Below, in pieces: positions 60,558 through 64,000 of a DNA stretch of 64,000 nucleotides. A model generated the notes under the pieces. The model was not told the origin of the DNA. It did no database searches and saw only the letters and a program-made list of their open reading frames with translations. Positions within the stretch are counted from its first letter, which is position 1. Each line of letters begins with the position of its first letter. Source of the DNA: Tumebacillus_A lipolyticus (GTDB taxonomy: Bacteria; Bacillota; Bacilli; Tumebacillales; Tumebacillaceae). Made by a program: the position numbers and the translations under genes. The stretch spans positions 496,001 to 560,000 of the forward strand of contig NZ_JBHUIO010000002.1 of NCBI RefSeq assembly GCF_042682745.1, read 5' to 3'.

Positions 60558-61739
60558 TTACCTCGGTCCAAGTTGAATGCGCTCCATCTCAGCAAGCTGC
60601 TTCCGGAGAATCTCTGTTGCTTCCGCGATCTGTCTTGCAGCATTTCCTTCGATTTTGTGATAGGTCTTGCAGACGGAGATTAGGCTCGATACGTCTTCCT
60701 TCCAGCGCTCTGTGCAGTTGTAAAGGCTGTGAGCGACCGAAACGATCTGCTCGACAGACTGGTTGGCCACATCGCGAGTGATCGCAGATGGCTCTGCGCT
60801 CACTTTGAGCCGCTCGATCTCAACCTCTTTGGCGTCAAGATCGCGCTTCAGTTCGTGCACAAACCGCTCAGCTTCTCGCAGCTCATGCTGGTAGGCAGCG
60901 ATTCGCTTTTCATAATCATCAACATTGACATTTCCGTTGCTGGCGAGCAGCGCCGTATATTCTGCAGCAAGTTCGTCGCGGCGGCACTGCTCCAGCCGAA
61001 GCCGATCACGAAGCTCGCCGATCTCCCGCGCATGTTTCTGATCTCGTCCCCGCGCCTCGCTCAGCTTCGTTTCGAATTCTTTGCGGAGGCGCTTCGCTTC
61101 GGCAACCGTCACGATCTTCGCGTGCTCGGAAAGCGCTTCGACCACGCTGTATTGATCCTCTTTCGACATGCAGGCGAACTGATAGGCGGCAGTCGCAGAG
61201 AGCGTTTCATGTTCGATCATGCGCTCCAGCGGTGTGATCAGATCGTTGAGCTTGTCATAATGGTCGATCTGGCGCGGCTTCAGGCCATATTCTTTGGCGA
61301 TCAGCTCGCGAGTACGCCCCGAGAACGTGTGGCAATCATTGCCCGAAGTCACGATCTTGTCGGAGCGCTGACCTTGACGCTTGCCGTAGATTTGCTTTTC
61401 TCGACGAATGCTGCGCGCGATCTCCAGCGGCGACAAGGTGCGCGTCTTCGTATTCGCGTGGATCAGCGCCAATTCCGCATCTTCATCGCTCGCATATTGT
61501 TTGATCACACAGGGCGCTTCCATCAGCTCGAACAAGCGCATCGCTCTCGTGCGCTGATGCCCGCTGATGATCGTATACCCGCCTTCGCTTCGCGGTGTGA
61601 CCACGATCGGGTGCTGAACACCATGCTCGTTGATGCTCGCCGCGAGCTCTGCCAACTCATCCTCATCGAGCTTGCGAAAAAAGTTGCGCGGATGATCATG
61701 CAGTTGATCGATCGGAAGGTGGAGAATCATGTCCTTCAT
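60558..61739 (-). CDS. ParB-like nuclease-fold protein with long coiled coil, no ParA partner
   Basis: A 393-residue protein. Residues 5-100 are the ParB N-terminal (Srx-like) domain: LPIDQLHDHPRNFFRKLDEDELAELAASI, GVQHPIVVTP and GHQRTRA at 60-66. Residues about 95-200 resemble the KorB/HTH region (LSPLEIARSIRREKQIYGKRQG, AKEYGLKPRQIDHYDKL). Residues 210-300 are charged coiled coil, and the C-terminal part is helical. Proteins of this shape occur on plasmids, phages and integrative elements as partition or regulatory factors. The sigma-like gene upstream is 12 bases away, so they form an operon. No parA or origin is nearby. Confidence 0.75.
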   Translation of the reverse strand: MKDMILHLPIDQLHDHPRNFFRKLDEDELAELAASINEHGVQHPIVVTPRSEGGYTIISGHQRTRAMRLFELMEAPCVIKQYASDEDAELALIHANTKTRTLSPLEIARSIRREKQIYGKRQGQRSDKIVTSGNDCHTFSGRTRELIAKEYGLKPRQIDHYDKLNDLITPLERMIEHETLSATAAYQFACMSKEDQYSVVEALSEHAKIVTVAEAKRLRKEFETKLSEARGRDQKHAREIGELRDRLRLEQCRRDELAAEYTALLASNGNVNVDDYEKRIAAYQHELREAERFVHELKRDLDAKEVEIERLKVSAEPSAITRDVANQSVEQIVSVAHSLYNCTERWKEDVSSLISVCKTYHKIEGNAARQIAEATEILRKQLAEMERIQLGPR

Positions 61740-61751
61740 CTCTTGGTGTTC

Positions 61752-62369
61752 CTATCTTCCTCGCTGTGAAAAAAGAGCGCGTCTGTGTTTCGTCGCTCTC
61801 CACATCTGTTGGCGATTGCGGTAGATGTCAGGCGCGAGGTTCACCGCCTCATGTAGCGATAGGCCCTGTTCGAGCTGTGTGCGCAAAAGCGCCCGCTGAT
61901 CAGCACTCATCTCCCCGCTCAAATAGGCGGTGCGCCGCAAGTGCTCTTCGATCGTCTCACGAAGCAATAAGCTGTCCTCTTCTGATCGCACAGTCGGAAG
62001 CGACGTCTCTCCCAGCTGTGCGATGCGCCAGTCGAGCGACTCTTCCCTTTTCGAAACGCGGATCGTTCGCCGTCCGAGATCGTGAGCGCGCAAGGTGATC
62101 GCTCTGTTCAGCAGCATGAGAAACGCCCCTTTTTCTGCAGAGCGGTAGCGTTTGACCTCAATCCACAGCGCTTCCATGTAGGTCGACTCCAGATCGGAGC
62201 GGTCTAGCGAAGGCATTTTGATGGAAAACTTGGCGATAAATCGGTGGCGGTGACTGCGCAATAGCTCGACCAAACGCACAAATTGATCGTCTCGTCCAGC
62301 AAAGAGCTCCCGATATGCGGCGAGAGCAGTCGCGGTGACCGCTGCCGAATTTACATCTGTCATGTTCAT
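61752..62369 (-). CDS. Sigma-region-2-like protein
   Basis: A 205-residue protein. Residues 55-105 (SLDRSDLESTYMEALWIEVKRYRSAEKGAFLMLLNRAITLRAHDLGRR) follow the pattern of sigma-70 region 2 (D-L-x5-ALW-x-A...F-x2-Y-L...R), and the C-terminal 60 residues (SADQRALLRTQLEQGLSLHEAVNLA) could be a short HTH-like region 4. I recognise no closer family and do not know if it binds RNA polymerase. ATG 62369 follows GGAGTGAAG; the longer frame to 62429 is rejected. It heads the operon with the ParB-like gene. Confidence 0.6.
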   Translation of the reverse strand: MNMTDVNSAAVTATALAAYRELFAGRDDQFVRLVELLRSHRHRFIAKFSIKMPSLDRSDLESTYMEALWIEVKRYRSAEKGAFLMLLNRAITLRAHDLGRRTIRVSKREESLDWRIAQLGETSLPTVRSEEDSLLLRETIEEHLRRTAYLSGEMSADQRALLRTQLEQGLSLHEAVNLAPDIYRNRQQMWRATKHRRALFSQRGR

Positions 62370-62438
62370 CTTCACTCCAGTCTCTGAGATGCTCGGCGCA
62401 CCCCATCGCTGGAATCCTCGACAGAACAAAGGTTCGCG

Positions 62439-62467
62439 TTGAAAAACTGAAATCCCTGTCGTAGAAT
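62439..62467 (+). promoter_or_regulatory. Promoter P1, driving a gene-poor plus-strand unit
   Basis: TTGAAA (62439-62444), 17-base spacer, TAGAAT (62462-62467). The start site would be near 62474, inside the palindrome at 62470-62495. Confidence 0.65.
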
Positions 62468-62493
62468 TAAATTGTCAGTGTGCTGGATGACAA
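62465..62493 (-). promoter_or_regulatory. Minus-strand promoter of the sigma-like/ParB-like operon
   Basis: TTGTCA (62493-62488), 17-base spacer, TTAATT (62470-62465). Its -35 element is one arm of the palindrome. It faces P1, so the two promoters overlap completely. Confidence 0.5.
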
Positions 62494-62495
62494 TT
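62470..62495. promoter_or_regulatory. Palindromic operator-like site A
   Basis: AATTGTCA and TGACAATT separated by 10 bases. The arms cover the start of P1 and the -35 and spacer of the opposing promoter. The same TTGTCA/TGACAA arms recur at 62728-62747. Confidence 0.65.
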
Positions 62496-62638
62496 GCGAA
62501 CATTCCATGGCGGTGGTTTGTTCGACCCAGTGATGTGGAACTTGTCGAGCCCTGATTTCATTCTTACGCAAGATGCACAACCTATCAGCGCATTTGGCGA
62601 TGCGCTGTGCGAGCGACCTTGGCGGGTCGCTCTTTTTT
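62474..62638 (+). ncRNA. Candidate small RNA of about 165 nucleotides
   Basis: The unit runs from a good promoter (P1) to an intrinsic terminator (62611-62638) with no ORF bearing a ribosome-binding site. It can form a 5' hairpin (the palindrome), a stem AGCGCAT/ATGCGCT (62587-62606) and the terminator hairpin. A short frame (62531 onward) runs through the terminator and lacks a ribosome-binding site. No known RNA family was recognised. Confidence 0.5.
62611..62638 (+). terminator. Intrinsic terminator of the P1 unit
   Basis: GAGCGACC / GGGTCGCTC with a 5-base loop followed by TTTTTTT. Confidence 0.88.
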
Positions 62639-62699
62639 TGCTTAAACGACTTATGGTTTACCATTTTTTCAATCGCCTGCGAGTTGCGTAATTTTATCT

Positions 62700-62728
62700 T
62701 TGTTAAGAGAGTATTTCATATCTATTTT
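62700..62728 (+). promoter_or_regulatory. Promoter P2
   Basis: TTGTTA (62700-62705), 17-base spacer, TATTTT (62723-62728), with palindrome B beginning at its last base. It lies upstream of the XRE regulator; a short leader peptide or structured RNA could be made from 62735 on. Confidence 0.5.
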
Positions 62729-62747
62729 TTTGTCAACAGTGACAAAA
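62728..62747. promoter_or_regulatory. Palindromic operator-like site B
   Basis: TTTTGTCA and TGACAAAA separated by 4 bases, covering the expected P2 start site. It shares the TTGTCA/TGACAA arms of site A with a different spacer. Confidence 0.6.
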
Positions 62748-62946
62748 TCACACGACTTATGTTGGATCAGCTTTAACTTACGACAGAAATTGAAGTCCTC
62801 CGATCAACTTCCAGCGCGTTTGCGCATCTCCGGTTCAGATGTTCATCTGCCCGCAAACAAAATCTGGAATTTCTACCTAGCAAAGTTCATATTTTTAGCA
62901 TCCCGCTCCTCGTGTCCGAGCCCTTTCGCTGAGGAATTTAAATGAT

Positions 62947-62975
62947 TTGTTATAAATCCGCCTTTTTGATACAAT
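62947..62975 (+). promoter_or_regulatory. Promoter P3 of the XRE-TPR gene
   Basis: TTGTTA (62947-62952), 17-base spacer, TACAAT (62970-62975), giving a short leader of about 27 bases to ATG 63009. Confidence 0.7.
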
Positions 62976-63008
62976 TTTTGCAGACTTGATGTAAGGGAGG
63001 GCAAGGTG

Positions 63009-64000
63009 ATGGTTCCGACGGGAGCAGAGATTCGAAAACGACGAAAAGCGTTGAAGATGACCCAACAAGAACTGGCAGATTCGGTCGGTCTTGCTCGCTC
63101 TTACATTGCGATGATCGAATCTGAAAAGGCAAAGAATGTGTCTGCTCATCACATGAAACATATCGGTCGCGTCCTCGGGTTCACCTCGCAGGATGAACAG
63201 CCGATCTCCATCCTGGTCAACAAGATCAGAGCCGACTACCTATCGAATGACAGACAGGTCGATGATTGTCTTGCGGCAGCCGAGTCCATTTTGATCAACG
63301 CGAATGAACGCGATCTCGACTCGGTCGGCGAGCTCCATCTGCTCAAGGCGGAGATGTATTCCAAGCAGAAGAATTATCCGGAAGCGGTGCGAAACGCTTG
63401 CCTCGCCGAACAGATCTTTCGGCAGACGGGTAATATTTTCAACGCCTGCCTTGCCTCTTTTGAACTTGCAAACATCGATCTCGTCAAATCGAATATCAGC
63501 CAGGCGCTCGAACGCTTCTTGCTGATCGATCAGAAGGTCGCAATCAACAAGATCATCGATTCTGCCTTCCTCCCCCGACTGTATCTCTCGATCGCGATCT
63601 GTGCGGTCGAAGTGAACGATTTTGACATCATGCGCACGTACCTCGCCAAGAGTGAAAAACTGATCGCCAAAGCGCCCGAGCAAAAACGGGATCTGCTGTT
63701 GGCAACCAAATATTTCTTGCTCGGCGTCTCTTTAAACGAGGCGATGTCCTTCCTCGATGCGGCAGAAGCTTTTGAAAAAGCGTACCAGCACTACGAGTCA
63801 GCGAACGATCAGATGCGCGCGATACGAATGCGAACCAACCTCGCGCGAACCTATCTGCAAAGCGGTGATACGCGCAAGGCATACGAGGTAGCAACCGAAG
63901 CATACGCCTTGAAGAAGACGGTGGACGGCTGGCCTGCAAGCCTAGCCGAGTCTGAGCTGTTGATCGCCGAAATCGCATTTGCAGAAAAGGACTATGCAAA
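63009..64000 (+). CDS. XRE-family regulator with TPR-like sensor domain (cut by window edge)
   Basis: At least 330 residues; the C-terminus lies outside the window. The N-terminal helix-turn-helix is AEIRKRRKALKMTQQELADSVGLARSYIAMIE, followed by a hinge (ISAHHMKHIGRVLG-like) and repeated helical hairpins with TPR character (GELHLLKAEMYSKQKNYPEAVRNACLAEQIF; FLDAAEAFEKAYQHYESANDQMRA; RTNLARTYLQSGDTRKAYEVATEAYAL). This layout matches regulators such as the RRNPP group, many of which answer to short peptides. ATG 63009 follows GGGAGG by 8 bases. It could bind palindromes A and B upstream, but no target is proven. Confidence 0.82.
   Translation, partial: MVPTGAEIRKRRKALKMTQQELADSVGLARSYIAMIESEKAKNVSAHHMKHIGRVLGFTSQDEQPISILVNKIRADYLSNDRQVDDCLAAAESILINANERDLDSVGELHLLKAEMYSKQKNYPEAVRNACLAEQIFRQTGNIFNACLASFELANIDLVKSNISQALERFLLIDQKVAINKIIDSAFLPRLYLSIAICAVEVNDFDIMRTYLAKSEKLIAKAPEQKRDLLLATKYFLLGVSLNEAMSFLDAAEAFEKAYQHYESANDQMRAIRMRTNLARTYLQSGDTRKAYEVATEAYALKKTVDGWPASLAESELLIAEIAFAEKDYA

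Noticed and set aside
60729..61769. 346-codon plus-strand frame opposite the ParB-like gene
   Set aside because: Antisense; the minus strand shows ParB motifs, a linked upstream gene and a terminator.
62467..62664. Minus-strand 65-codon frame over the small RNA candidate
   Set aside because: It has no ribosome-binding site and runs against a strong plus-strand promoter and terminator.

Overview
The window looks like chromosomal DNA of a spore-forming member of the Bacillales with fairly high G+C. Pointers are a CcpA regulator, MecA, a SAM-I (S-box) riboswitch in front of a metI-metC pair, a CotS/CotSA spore-coat cluster, a GAAC-N4-GTTC (LexA/DinR) box and Gram-positive ribosome-binding sites throughout. 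Base composition and gene content fit an Alicyclobacillaceae or Tumebacillus-like organism, but that placement is inference. No rRNA, tRNA, CRISPR array or intact prophage was seen. Both ends cut genes: prsW at the left, an XRE-TPR regulator at the right.

Layout. 1-9.2 kb: prsW fragment, asparaginase, glutamate dehydrogenase, a small acidic protein, S-box-controlled methionine genes, an MFS exporter, csaA, a phosphosulfolactate synthase homologue and a DUF441 membrane protein. 9.2-19.2 kb: mecA, then a ccpA-gyaR-pepV run, a DUF6884 protein, an orphan transposase-like HTH protein, a second MFS protein, an SLH-anchored GH18 hydrolase and a threonine-synthase-like enzyme. 19.3-28.2 kb: two convergent groups resembling the cotS/cotSA and ytcABC loci of Bacillus subtilis (CotS-like protein with an 11 x 12-bp repeat, CotSA glycosyltransferase and NDP-sugar epimerase, against nucleotidylyltransferase, UDP-glucose dehydrogenase, glycosyltransferase and HipA-like kinase). 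They probably build and attach spore-surface sugar. The HipA-like gene appears to carry a one-base deletion in a G run at its start.

28.2-43.1 kb: a small membrane protein, a three-gene RND efflux and SGNH hydrolase operon, a UvrD/YjcD-type helicase co-transcribed with two related proteins of unknown function, SprT-like, NUDIX, rhomboid, phosphoesterase, FabK/NMO-like and FolE genes. 43.3-53.8 kb: PBP1A, EamA-like, YkoP-like, cold-shock protein, SDR, rhodanese, CysK, NlpC/P60, Lin0512, a DNA-methyltransferase-like gene behind a LexA box, and endonuclease III. 53.8-59.3 kb: a MmgE/PrpD-like protein, a second DUF441 protein, an MFS transporter and a TldE-TldD protease pair.

59.3-64 kb is the most accessory-looking part: a decayed ABC ATPase, a small protein, a ParB-like coiled-coil protein co-transcribed with a sigma-region-2-like protein, and the truncated XRE-TPR regulator. 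Between them are two promoters, each followed at the start site by a TTGTCA/TGACAA palindrome, and a gene-poor transcription unit with its own terminator. This looks like a small regulatory switch and is my main candidate for an undescribed system.
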